Below, in pieces: positions 35,019-42,269 of a stretch of 64,000 nucleotides of DNA. Origin of the DNA: Peribacillus muralis (lineage in GTDB: Bacteria > Bacillota > Bacilli > Bacillales > DSM-1321); NCBI RefSeq assembly GCF_001439925.1, contig NZ_LMBV01000004.1, forward strand, positions 275,446 to 339,445, written 5' to 3'. The translations under genes and the position numbers were made by a program. The notes under the pieces are model-generated. The model made no database searches and was not told where the DNA came from. It saw nothing but the letters and a program-made list of their open reading frames with translations. Numbering within the stretch: position 1 is the stretch's first letter; every line of letters starts with the position of its first letter.

Positions 35019-35657
35019 GTGCTTGATTTCTCCATTTTAACAGAGAATCTGGATATGTATTTATTGGGCTTTAAAAATACGATACTGTCGAGTTTGATCG
35101 CATTAGTCGCGAGTTTGATCCTTGGTATACTAGTAGCCATCATGCGGATTGCCCCGATAAAGCCTCTAAATTGGCTTGGAACCGCCTATGTCGAATTCAT
35201 TCGTAACATACCGTTATTGATCATTACCTTTTTCTTCTTTCTCGGTCTTAAGCTTAGCGGTCTATATGCAGGAACGTTAGCCTTAACCATTTATACTTCA
35301 TCTTTCATAGCCGAGGCCATTCGGGCCGGGATATTGTCCGTGCCAAAAGGACAAATGGAAGCCGCCCGCTCATCAGGCTTGAGTTATGGACAAGCAATGA
35401 GGCTCGTCATTTTGCCACAGGCAGTTAAAATAGTCATTCCGCCTCTCGGTAACCAATTTATCAATCTTGTTAAAAATTCGTCCATTTTAGCCGTGGTCGC
35501 CGGACTTGACCTCATGTACCATGGAGATTTGATTTCTTCGCGGACTTTTGTTGTGTTCGATGTCTATATTTTTGTTGCCGCGTTTTATTTAATTCTTACC
35601 ATTCCTTTAAGCATAGGCGTTGGTTATTTAGAAAAACGCCTGGCTAAGAGTAATTGA
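35019..35657 (+). CDS. glnM: Glutamine ABC transporter permease GlnM
   Basis: The 212-residue HisMQ-family permease has about five membrane segments. The family block VEFIRNIPLLIITFFFF and the coupling loop GQMEAARSSGLSYGQAMRLV (EAA motif) followed by ILPQAVKIVIPPLGNQF are clear. The GTG at 35019 has AAAGGAG eight bases upstream; the earlier in-frame GTG overlaps that ribosome site. It ends 14 bases before glnP. Confidence 0.9.
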   Translation: MLDFSILTENLDMYLLGFKNTILSSLIALVASLILGILVAIMRIAPIKPLNWLGTAYVEFIRNIPLLIITFFFFLGLKLSGLYAGTLALTIYTSSFIAEAIRAGILSVPKGQMEAARSSGLSYGQAMRLVILPQAVKIVIPPLGNQFINLVKNSSILAVVAGLDLMYHGDLISSRTFVVFDVYIFVAAFYLILTIPLSIGVGYLEKRLAKSN

Positions 35658-35671
35658 GGGAGGTATAATGT

Positions 35672-36322
35672 ATGGATTTTGCAGGTGCCTATTCAGCGGA
35701 TAATCTTGCGTTTCTATTAGAAGGATTTTGGGTAACGCTTAAGGTAGCTTTTATATCGATCATTTTAAGTTTCATAATTGGCGGGATTATCGGGATAATC
35801 CGTTACGCAAAAGTGCCGGTATTATCACAACTATTAGCTTTGATTGTTGAAACGGTCCGTAATTTACCGTTATTATTAATCATATTCTTTACTTATTTCG
35901 CTTTACCTGAGATACGCATTAAACTCGAAATCATTCCTGCAGCCATCGTAGCCTTGACGATTTTCGAGTCAGCCATGCTTTCTGAAGTGATAAGAAGCGG
36001 GTTAAAATCCATCGATAAAGGTCAGATGGAGGCTGCCCGGTCATCAGGGTTAAGCTATACACAGGCATTGATACATATCATTTTGCCCCAGGCGCTTCGC
36101 CGCATGGTTCCGCCCATCGTCAGCCAATTCATTTCCCTATTGAAGGATACATCATTGGCGGTCGTGATTTCATTGCCGGAGCTGACCCATCATGGGCAGA
36201 TTATCTATGGACAGAGCCAAAAGTTTTTAATACCGATTTTGATCCTGGTTGCTCTTATGTATTTCGTCGTTAACTATAGTCTGTCATTGGTGGCACAAAG
36301 ACTTGAACTGAAACGAACGTAA
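35672..36322 (+). CDS. glnP: Glutamine ABC transporter permease GlnP
   Basis: The 216-residue paralogue of GlnM pairs with it in the membrane. It has VETVRNLPLLLIIFFTYF, the coupling loop GQMEAARSSGLSYTQALIHI and ILPQALRRMVPPIVSQFISL. GAGGGAGG lies eight bases before ATG 35672. It is the last gene of the operon; a terminator of the GACAAACTC type lies about 45 bases downstream. Confidence 0.91.
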   Translation: MDFAGAYSADNLAFLLEGFWVTLKVAFISIILSFIIGGIIGIIRYAKVPVLSQLLALIVETVRNLPLLLIIFFTYFALPEIRIKLEIIPAAIVALTIFESAMLSEVIRSGLKSIDKGQMEAARSSGLSYTQALIHIILPQALRRMVPPIVSQFISLLKDTSLAVVISLPELTHHGQIIYGQSQKFLIPILILVALMYFVVNYSLSLVAQRLELKRT

Positions 36323-36365
36323 ACATACAACTTACTTAATAAATATAGGGCGTTTCAGACTGACT

Positions 36366-36406
36366 GAAGACAAACTCAATAAAAATCGAGTTTGCCTTCG
36401 GTTTTT
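36366..36406 (+). terminator. Terminator of the gln operon (GACAAACTC hairpin family)
   Basis: GAAGACAAACTC (36366-36377) and GAGTTTGCCTTC (36388-36399) pair, followed by GGTTTTTTAG. Near-identical stems occur at 59928 and 63171. Confidence 0.8.
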
Positions 36407-36439
36407 TAGTTTAAAAACTGTCAAATGGAAGTTGAAGCC

Positions 36440-36500
36440 TCTCGCTTTCCAAGCAGGGTCTCACTCACGAGCCAATCGATGTTGCGTGAAACAAATATAA
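36440..36500. repeat. Degenerate partial copy of the dispersed repeat
   Basis: AAGCAGGGTCTCACTCACGA, then GCCAAT and GTGAAA, aligns with the end of the main copy (AAGCAGGAGTCTCGCACACT ... CCAAT ... GTGAAA near 36711-36755). It looks like an eroded 3' part. Confidence 0.45.
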
Positions 36501-36601
36501 AACTCCTATTGCCGGTAATTTAAGGATTCATACTTTATCCGTTCCATTCCACTTTCCGTGAACATGAAGATGGAATCCTGTTTGCTCACATTTTCGGAGG
36601 A

Positions 36602-36755
36602 TTTGTACTTAAATCGTTTCATTGCACTGCAGGCGCTCCCTTTCCGCGGGCGCGGTCCTTGAGCCTCCTCGGCTTTCGGCCTGCGGGTCTCAAGTAGACG
36701 CGCATTTCTAAGCAGGAGTCTCGCACACTCGCTCCAATTAACTCTGTGTGAAAAA
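36602..36755. repeat. Dispersed GC-rich intergenic repeat, copy 2
   Basis: TTGTACTT, GTTTCATTGCACTGCAGGCG, CGCGGTCCTTGAGCCTCCTC and AGCAGGAGTCTCGCACACTC occur in the same order as in copy 1. The element can fold into several GC-rich stems and has no reading frame of its own; a 66-codon minus-strand frame across it is fortuitous. Confidence 0.75.
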
Positions 36756-37019
36756 ATGAAGTTAAACTTCGATGCACATAGTTTTGGAAGGCTAAGACTT
36801 TGGATGTTCCATCCCTCAACGTTTTAGATTAGAACCAAGATGCCAATGCCTGCACTGAAAAAAACATTCAATAAACACCCATAATTAGATTTCCATCTAA
36901 TATATATACAGTCTGTGACTCATTTTTTATGGCGCAGTCGAAGTGTTCGAGTGCATAAAAATTGAATCTTTTCTTTTCATTGGCCGTATATATAAAGATA
37001 AGAAGGACGGTGGGCAAAT

Positions 37020-37301
37020 ATGGATGAAGTTAAACGGAGCAATAGCAAAGCGATTGTCACCCTGATTTTGGGCGTGCTATCCCTGCTTACTCCAGTTATC
37101 GGTATCATATTGGGTGTATTAGGCTTGGTTTTCGCATCAAGAAGCAAAACAGAAATGAAGCTTACAGGGGAAACAGGGAATGGCTTGGTGACAGCTGGAA
37201 AAATATGCAGTGTAATCGGAATAATTTTGAATCTACTCGCGATTTTGATTTTCATTGTGTTTTTTTATTTTGTCGTGAATACGGGCATTACCACCTATTG
37301 A
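37020..37301 (+). CDS. Small two-helix membrane protein, DUF4190 type
   Basis: The 93-residue protein has two hydrophobic helices (about 10-40 and 59-90) separated by a short polar loop with ETGNGLVTAGKICSVIGIIL. This matches the DUF4190 pattern (first helix after NSKAIVTLILGVLSLLTPVIG). The function is unknown; many such proteins accompany envelope or spore functions. The ATG at 37020 follows AAGGACGGTGGG. No terminator is evident before the next gene. Confidence 0.8.
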   Translation: MDEVKRSNSKAIVTLILGVLSLLTPVIGIILGVLGLVFASRSKTEMKLTGETGNGLVTAGKICSVIGIILNLLAILIFIVFFYFVVNTGITTY

Positions 37302-37409
37302 TGAAAAAATAACTTGACAAACAAAGAAAAATGAAGATAAACCACTTTTTAAAAGAAATTTATGTTATTATTAACTAATGATTCTAAATATTCATGAAGG
37401 GATGATATT

Positions 37410-37730
37410 TTGACCATTCAAATCTTTGAGTACCCGGCCGTATTCTATTATGAAAAACATCCGTTGATTATGGATTCTTTCTCTGTTCAAGTTTGTTTTC
37501 CGGATTTCAGGCAAGAGGGATTTATTTCATCTGTTAGCGGTAGGAATCGGGTAGATGCCTTAGCTTGTGCTCAAGAACTGTTGGAAACCATGGTCGAACA
37601 TTTCATTCACGATAAAAAAACGATACCCGATGCAAGTGAAATGGAAAAGGTGAACCTTGATAGGGGAATTAATATTTGTGATGGTGCCCCATTTCGAATT
37701 GAAATAGAAAATATTATATATGAAAAATAA
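37410..37730 (+). CDS. HicB-like antitoxin-fold protein without partner
   Basis: The 106-residue protein starts IQIFEYPAVFYYEKHPLIMD and has VQVCFPDFRQEGFISSVSG and DALACAQELLETMVEHFIHD, the pattern of the partial RNase H fold of HicB-type antitoxins (beta strands, then a helix). No HicA-like RNA-binding toxin is adjacent, and no C-terminal DNA-binding domain is seen. It may be an orphan HicB-like protein of another function. The start is a TTG after GAAGGGATG. The terminator begins at its stop. Confidence 0.62.
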   Translation: MTIQIFEYPAVFYYEKHPLIMDSFSVQVCFPDFRQEGFISSVSGRNRVDALACAQELLETMVEHFIHDKKTIPDASEMEKVNLDRGINICDGAPFRIEIENIIYEK

Positions 37731-37764
37731 AAATCTTGCCTGATAGAGGACAAGATTTTTATTT
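37729..37764 (+). terminator. Terminator after the HicB-like gene
   Basis: AAAAATCTTG (37729-37738) and CAAGATTTTT (37751-37760), with inner CCT/AGG pairing, precede a T-rich tail. Confidence 0.85.
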
Positions 37765-37913
37765 TGGATTCGTATTGGCGAATGAAAGGGGATTCACACC
37801 AACTCCGCCCTTTATTTAAAATACGATATGGAAAGTGATCAAGGGCTAAACTACTCGTTTAAGTAATTATACGAACAAGGCAAATTAATAACGAAAGGTG
37901 ATGGAGTTACTTT

Positions 37914-38036
37914 GTGTCATTAATAAATTTTTTATTTTGGGGAAAGGATATTGCGTTCTTTATAACGAATATGTATAGTATAGGTAACGTAGGTAAAAAG
38001 TATCAATATCAAAAGATTTTGGAGGTGTATCCGTGA
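37914..38036 (+). CDS. 40-residue small protein translationally coupled to the next gene
   Basis: GTG 37914 has GGAG seven bases upstream, within AAAGGTGATGGAG. The frame encodes 40 residues (MSLINFLFWGKDIAFFITNM, then YSIGNVGKKYQYQKILEVYP) and ends in TGA overlapping the GTG of the downstream gene as GTGA. The first half is hydrophobic and might associate with the membrane; the second half is basic. I do not recognise it. The 4-base stop-start overlap and the good ribosome site argue for a real gene, possibly a partner or a leader controlling translation of the next gene. Confidence 0.55.
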   Translation: MSLINFLFWGKDIAFFITNMYSIGNVGKKYQYQKILEVYP

Positions 38037-38458
38037 AATATTATATGGCATCAGACGAAAAAAATATGAAGCAAGTAAGGTCCTTGGTTAAAAAATTGAC
38101 GTCAAAAGGGTTTTTATGTGTGAATGACTGGAATGTACAAGCTGATGAAGAAGCTGACCCAATTGCTGACGGCATTAGCGATTATGAGAAAAAGGGAATT
38201 GAGGAAGCTGATTTTATGCTGATTTTCCTAACTGCAGGAAAGGGGAATCTTTCCGAGCTTGGATATGCTTTGTCATTAAATAAGAAAATTATTGTATATT
38301 CACCGGAAAAAGACAACTATCATATTAATAAAAAATCGATTTTTCATAACCTACCCGAGGTAACCATTTGCAGCGGTACACTTTATAAGCTGGTTAAATT
38401 GATACATACACTTTCTCAGGCAAATTCAGAAAAAGATCATTCCGTTCATATTGATTAA
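38033..38458 (+). CDS. Nucleoside 2-deoxyribosyltransferase-like protein
   Basis: The 141-residue alpha/beta protein has the layout of the NDT/TIR-like flavodoxin-like fold: YYMASDEKNMKQVRSLVKKL at the start, ADFMLIFLTAGKGNLSELGY with a candidate catalytic Glu (SELGYAL), then KKIIVYSPE. NDT enzymes cleave N-glycosidic bonds of nucleosides; related folds cleave nucleotides or NAD. The start is GTG 38033 with GGAGG seven bases upstream, coupled to the 40-residue gene by GTGA. The substrate is unknown. It might be a metabolic salvage enzyme or a signalling/defence-type glycosidase; the sequence alone cannot decide. Confidence 0.65.
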   Translation: MKYYMASDEKNMKQVRSLVKKLTSKGFLCVNDWNVQADEEADPIADGISDYEKKGIEEADFMLIFLTAGKGNLSELGYALSLNKKIIVYSPEKDNYHINKKSIFHNLPEVTICSGTLYKLVKLIHTLSQANSEKDHSVHID

Positions 38459-38483
38459 TTGTCAAATATAAAAATTAAACGGC

Positions 38484-38540
38484 TACCCTCTTATAAAATA
38501 TCTTTTGAACGTATTGTTTATTATATTTTAAATGAGGGTA
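38484..38540. promoter_or_regulatory. Long inverted repeat upstream of a 42-codon gene
   Basis: Arms 38484-38501 and 38523-38540 match at 16 of 18 positions (TACCCTC...ATAT with ATAT...GAGGGTA) around a 21-base loop. There is no T tract after the right arm. It could be an operator, an RNA structure or a weak terminator of the NDT-like gene. Confidence 0.45.
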
Positions 38541-38569
38541 AAGACGATTAAAAAAGGGAGAGGACTGTA

Positions 38570-38698
38570 TTGGCTATTATTGATATCGACCAGTTATTGC
38601 TTGCTACTGAAGAGATTGCAGAAGAATCAGTTCCATTCCATCTTGTTACATTTGACATTGATCAACTTTTAGATAAAACGAATTACTGGAATTATTAA
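38570..38698 (+). CDS. 42-residue acidic small protein with internal repeat
   Basis: TTG 38570 follows AAAAAAGGGAGAGG with good spacing. The product (MAIIDIDQLLLATEEIAEES, then VPFHLVTFDIDQLLDKTNYW and NY) contains a repeated (I/F)DIDQLL motif 24 residues apart and is strongly acidic. I do not recognise it. The gene lies just downstream of a long inverted repeat and converges on a small minus-strand gene. The ribosome site, the lack of overlap and the internal repeat support it. Confidence 0.5.
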   Translation: MAIIDIDQLLLATEEIAEESVPFHLVTFDIDQLLDKTNYWNY

Positions 38699-38713
38699 GG
38701 TTTCTTTAATTGG

Positions 38714-38741
38714 AAAAACCTAATTACCAAAGGTAATTAGG
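38714..38741 (-). terminator. Terminator of the 33-residue membrane peptide gene
   Basis: CCTAATTACC (38719-38728) and GGTAATTAGG (38732-38741) form a perfect 10-bp stem. A residues at 38714-38718 give the T tract on the minus strand. Confidence 0.8.
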
Positions 38742-38764
38742 CTTGAGGCTGCTTGAGAGGGAAA

Positions 38765-38866
38765 TTAAAATTGGCGTCCTTTTACAAGTCCTAAAATTAC
38801 AAACATTAAGATTGTACCGATAACGAAGGTTGATTTTATGATATTAATGAGAAGTTCATCGTACAT
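38765..38866 (-). CDS. 33-residue single-helix membrane peptide
   Basis: The ATG at 38866 is preceded on the minus strand by AAAGGAGG with correct spacing. The product has an acidic start MYDELLINIIKS, a hydrophobic helix TFVIGTILMFVILGLV and a basic tail KGRQF. A perfect terminator lies 24 bases after the stop. Length, topology and signals indicate a genuine small membrane protein; I do not recognise the family. Single-helix peptides of this kind can be regulators of membrane enzymes, sporulation factors or type I toxins. Confidence 0.7.
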   Translation of the reverse strand: MYDELLINIIKSTFVIGTILMFVILGLVKGRQF

Positions 38867-39012
38867 TTAATTTACCTCCTTTTATGTAATGAAAGACAGT
38901 GCGATTATGATTCGCTGTTTCTGTATAAATTATATCACAAAGCCTAAATGTGGTGGTGGGAAATTTATGTCGGTATGGGTAATGTTGTGTGGTTGGATGT
39001 AAAATGGCCATT

Positions 39013-39044
39013 AAAAAATGATATCCTTTTAAATGGATATCATC
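39013..39044 (-). terminator. Terminator of the L,D-transpeptidase gene
   Basis: ATGATATCC (39018-39026) and GGATATCAT (39035-39043) pair. A residues at 39013-39018 give the minus-strand T tract. Confidence 0.85.
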
Positions 39045-39056
39045 GAGAATATCTTG

Positions 39057-39803
39057 TTATTTTATTCCGAGCGCCTTTTTCGTTTTGGGCCCTACGACCC
39101 CATCAGCAGTAAGTCTCTTCGCTTTTTGAAATTTCTTTACGGCTAGTTCAGTGTTTTTTCCAAATTCCCCGTCTATTCCTTTCGTGCTATATCCAAGCTT
39201 AGTTAACCTTTTTTGCAGTTCAACTACTTGAGGGCCATTACTTCCTTTTTTCAATGTCGAATGGGCAGAATTCACAGGGACACTCCCAGGACCAGTAACT
39301 TTATACCCGTTTTGAGCAGCAATTGAAGCAAATGGTTTTTTAGAACTGGCAATCAAGACCACCGTATTCATACTCACCTTATCATACAGCCATTGAACAT
39401 CTCCATTATACATTCGGATACAGCCAGCACTTATATATTTCCCGATGGAGTTAGCGTCATTATTGCCATGGATGGCATACGTATTCCCCGGTGTATTGCG
39501 TGCGTTAATCCCCATCCAACGCTTTCCGAGAGGATTCTTTGGATCTCCTCCCCTGATGTTGCCTTTGTAATAAGGACGATTCACAATCTTTGTCACTACC
39601 TTGAACTTTCCTTCAGGGGTGTAGGAAGCCTTCTTTCCTGTAGCAACAGGAAACACCTTCACTAATTTGTCATTCTCATAAAACGCAAGCTGATTATTGG
39701 CCTTATTGATGATTATCAGTTGTCTTGATGCCGCACTTCCTGAATGTTCGAACCCAAAAAAACTAAAGACGAATATCAGTGCAAATATTATCACTTTGTT
39801 CAT
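39057..39803 (-). CDS. L,D-transpeptidase (YkuD) with peptidoglycan-binding domain
   Basis: The 248-residue exported enzyme has a signal peptide (about 1-24), a YkuD catalytic domain (about 27-152) with His112 in IHGNND and the nucleophile Cys128 in SAGCIRM, and a C-terminal PG_binding_1 repeat (about 184-248, SNGPQVVELQKRLTKLGYST and DGVVGPKTKKALG). Such enzymes make 3-3 peptide crosslinks or attach proteins to the wall; in Bacillus several act on spore or vegetative walls. The domain order is transpeptidase then binding domain, while YkuD itself has LysM first. GGACGGGG lies upstream of the ATG. It is monocistronic. Confidence 0.92.
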   Translation of the reverse strand: MNKVIIFALIFVFSFFGFEHSGSAASRQLIIINKANNQLAFYENDKLVKVFPVATGKKASYTPEGKFKVVTKIVNRPYYKGNIRGGDPKNPLGKRWMGINARNTPGNTYAIHGNNDANSIGKYISAGCIRMYNGDVQWLYDKVSMNTVVLIASSKKPFASIAAQNGYKVTGPGSVPVNSAHSTLKKGSNGPQVVELQKRLTKLGYSTKGIDGEFGKNTELAVKKFQKAKRLTADGVVGPKTKKALGIK

Positions 39804-40024
39804 ATTTTTCCCCGTCCCTTATTAAAAACAGTTATATATTCACGCATATACTATCCTATGCATGCTGCTTAACAAAAGTGACAATTTTTTATCGGGAGGG
39901 TACATTTAATGGCGGCAAAGAGTCAGACGCCTATTTTACTTTTTTATTTGATCCATTAAGAATGAAGAACACTGTTTTTGGCCATATTACATACATTATT
40001 GAAGTGAAAGTGGAGGTGGGATAA

Positions 40025-40477
40025 GTGTCACGCCCAAAAGTCGAAGACTATCTAGAACAAGGGATGTATGGTCCTAAAGAAATCAAGCCCGGTGAACGAA
40101 GAGAATTTCTTGGCACCTTACGAGAGCGCGTCGTCATCGTCTTAAAGAAAAGCCAAGTTTTTGAAACAGATGTCTATCCGGAGATTGAGCAAATGATGAA
40201 ACAGCACTCCGGCGCAGATTTGTTATTGAATGGTCAGATGGACTACCAATACCTAGGTAAATACATTAAATTGGCCACGAGTCATGATATACCGTATAAA
40301 ATTGTCCTGAACAAAGATCATGACACTGAATTGGGTCTGGTCCTAGCCGAAAAAAATGCGATAAACAATGAAGAAATATATATAGAAAAGCAAAAAAAAA
40401 CCATTCAGGTTGAAAAAAAGAAGAGCAACGAATCGAAATTAAAAAGTTGGGTTAAACGAATATTAAACAAACGCTGA
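40025..40477 (+). CDS. yueI: YueI family (DUF1694) protein
   Basis: The 150-residue protein starts SRPKVEDYLEQGMYGPKEIK and has ERREFLGTLRERVVIVLKKS and YKIVLNKDHDTELGLVLAEKN, the pattern of YueI/DUF1694, with a basic C-terminal tail. The function is unknown; the fold resembles proteins of the ribosomal L7Ae-like type by length and pattern (weak inference). The GTG start has GGAGGTGGG upstream. It converges with the AI-2E permease gene, which resembles YueF, encoded in the yueI neighbourhood of Bacillus subtilis. Confidence 0.82.
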   Translation: MSRPKVEDYLEQGMYGPKEIKPGERREFLGTLRERVVIVLKKSQVFETDVYPEIEQMMKQHSGADLLLNGQMDYQYLGKYIKLATSHDIPYKIVLNKDHDTELGLVLAEKNAINNEEIYIEKQKKTIQVEKKKSNESKLKSWVKRILNKR

Positions 40478-40518
40478 TGAAAGCATGAAGGAAAACATAT
40501 AGCGCTGTCATCATTAAT

Positions 40519-40550
40519 TGAAAGGGAGACCTTAATAGGTCTCCCTTTCA
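40519..40550. terminator. Bidirectional terminator
   Basis: TGAAAGGGAGACC and GGTCTCCCTTTCA form a perfect 13-bp stem with a 6-nt loop. It lies between the convergent yueI and permease genes. Confidence 0.85.
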
Positions 40551-40581
40551 TTCATGGATAAAAGTGCTTGGACTTTTTTGT

Positions 40582-41649
40582 TCAAGTCGTCCGCTTTCTT
40601 AATCGATAAAACTTCCTGAAGTTACCTATGATCGTTTTTAACACGGAATAAGTAGGAATTGCAATTAGGATGCCAATGAAGCCGTAGATTGAACCTGCAG
40701 CCAGTAACAATAAGATGATTGTCAATGGGTGGATATTAAGGCGTTTACCCATAATATTCGGGGTAACCAGGTGTCCCTCGACTTGTTGAACGACAGTGAG
40801 GACGATAAGCACTTTCACTCCCATCCCAACGTCTTGCTGCAAAGCAATGAAAAGGGCAGGAATGACGCTGATTAACGGCCCAAGAAATGGAACGACTGTA
40901 AAAATCATTGCAAGAAGAGCCAAGACAAGAGCAAAGTCGAGATCGATAATCAGGTAGCCGATATACATCAACGTCCCAATTACCATCGATACGATGAATT
41001 GGCCGATAATGTACGTTGACAGTGTTTTATCCACATCTTTTAAGATCGTGTTTCCCTCTGATTCCACTTCACTCGGAATGTATTTCAGCAGGAAGGGTCT
41101 AAGCTTCTCTCCATCCTTGAGGAAATAAAATAAGATGAATGGTGTAATGACCAGTACTGTCAAGACGCTTGTTATCATGGTGAAAACGGTGCTGACATTC
41201 ACTAACAGTTTTTCAGAATAAACCTTCAAGTGTGACCCGGCATTTTCTTTTAAAGCTTCCGTATCAACCATTCCAAAATCATTTTTTTTGATCATATCTT
41301 CAGATTCTTTAGAGATTTCCTTGACCTTGCTCGGGAAGTCTTCGGATAGTTTTTGAAATTGATCGACCACTATTGGCGTTCCATAATAACTACCTGCCCC
41401 AATCAAACCAAAGATAATTAAAAAAACAATAAAAATGCTGACGGTTCTTGGGATGAATTCAGTCAATAGGTTAACGACCGGCCGTAATATGTAGTATAAT
41501 AGCCCAGCCAATATGATTGGGAAGAACATCGCTGCAATAATCTTTTGCAGCGGCTGTAAAACATAATCAATCTTACCTAGTAAGAAAATAATTAAAATGA
41601 TCAATATAATCGCGCATGCATGCTTAAAAAAAGGTTTATTGATCCACAA
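40582..41649 (-). CDS. AI-2E family membrane transporter
   Basis: The 355-residue membrane protein has about seven to eight hydrophobic segments and the AI-2E/PerM family ending HPLTIILLLLAAGSIYGFIG and LIAIPTYSVLKTI. A soluble stretch lies at about 90-150 (FQKLSEDFPSKVKEISKESE). Relatives (YueF, YdbI, TqsA) are proposed exporters or ion antiporters; the substrate is not reliably known. The TTG start at 41649 follows GGGGGGATTTTC. The sequence begins WINKPFFKHACAIILIILII, which fits an N-in first helix. Confidence 0.88.
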   Translation of the reverse strand: MWINKPFFKHACAIILIILIIFLLGKIDYVLQPLQKIIAAMFFPIILAGLLYYILRPVVNLLTEFIPRTVSIFIVFLIIFGLIGAGSYYGTPIVVDQFQKLSEDFPSKVKEISKESEDMIKKNDFGMVDTEALKENAGSHLKVYSEKLLVNVSTVFTMITSVLTVLVITPFILFYFLKDGEKLRPFLLKYIPSEVESEGNTILKDVDKTLSTYIIGQFIVSMVIGTLMYIGYLIIDLDFALVLALLAMIFTVVPFLGPLISVIPALFIALQQDVGMGVKVLIVLTVVQQVEGHLVTPNIMGKRLNIHPLTIILLLLAAGSIYGFIGILIAIPTYSVLKTIIGNFRKFYRLRKRTT

Positions 41650-42208
41650 GAAAATCCCCCCTATTCCATCTCTTTGTTGATTCCCTTTATTGGCGTAAAG
41701 TTAAACTATTTTAATCAGGGGCACGAAAAGAAAAGGAAGGCCATACGAAATCCAAAGTTTTCTTTGAATCAAGCCGAGAAACGAGGACGGTTTGATTTCC
41801 GAAGGTACATCTCCAATTACTAAACACCTGTCAAAAAGCGTGCAACTCATGATCTAGAAATCTAGAATGAAGTCGGAAAGGTACGAGCGCTTTATTGAAA
41901 AGTAAAGGGTACTAATAAAAAATTATTATGAAATAGCTTATTGAGAAGGCATAATGTACTTGTTTATGTTATAATTTACGAACGAATTGGCCTCGTTACA
42001 TGGGATTTGTTAATATTGGTTAGCATTTTTCGTGTGTGCAGACACACTGGAGCAGACGAAATGAATATTATTTTCTAAAAGAGAGCATACACAGTCATTT
42101 TATTAGGAAGCATACATATGTAAATTTGAAAAGTTCATGATATTATAAAAAAATTCGGAAAATTTCGTCACAAAGACTTGAACTATGATTCCTGATAGGA
42201 GTAAACTA
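41650..42208. other. Long intergenic region upstream of ilvE
   Basis: About 560 bases with no supported gene. It holds the leaders of the permease gene (-) and ilvE (+). The only regulatory element I can name is the CodY-like box at 42150-42164. No T-box motif (AGGGTGG...CCGCG) is present. Confidence 0.5.
42150..42164 (+). promoter_or_regulatory. Possible CodY-binding site
   Basis: AAAATTCGGAAAATT differs at three positions from the CodY consensus AATTTTCWGAAAATT. It lies about 105 bases before the ilvE start. CodY is known to repress branched-chain aminotransferase genes in Bacillus, which supports the assignment. Confidence 0.4.
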
Positions 42209-42244
42209 ATGAAAGATAGATTTTATGGAAGTGAAATCTTGTAA
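42209..42244 (+). CDS. Possible 11-residue leader peptide before ilvE
   Basis: AGGAG lies eight bases before ATG 42209. The frame reads MKDRFYGSEIL and stops 25 bases before the ilvE start. It contains only one Ile and one Leu codon, side by side just before the stop. It may be a leader peptide or chance; no terminator/antiterminator pair is visible. Confidence 0.25.
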   Translation: MKDRFYGSEIL

Positions 42245-42269
42245 ATTTATTCAGCAAGGGGTTTTGGTA

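Larger units (their letters stand above)
36407..37019. other. Repeat-bearing intergenic region
   Basis: About 610 bases without a supported gene. A degenerate partial repeat (36440-36500) and a longer copy (36602-36755) of the GC-rich dispersed element lie here. The rest is AT-rich leader DNA for the DUF4190 gene. Confidence 0.6.

Noticed and set aside
36619..36819. 66-codon minus-strand frame across the dispersed repeat
   Set aside because: It follows the GC-rich repeat, has no ribosome site, and the other repeat copies do not preserve it.
39779..40024. 81-codon frame between the L,D-transpeptidase and yueI
   Set aside because: It overlaps the start of the transpeptidase gene and the yueI leader, with no ribosome site or protein-like pattern.
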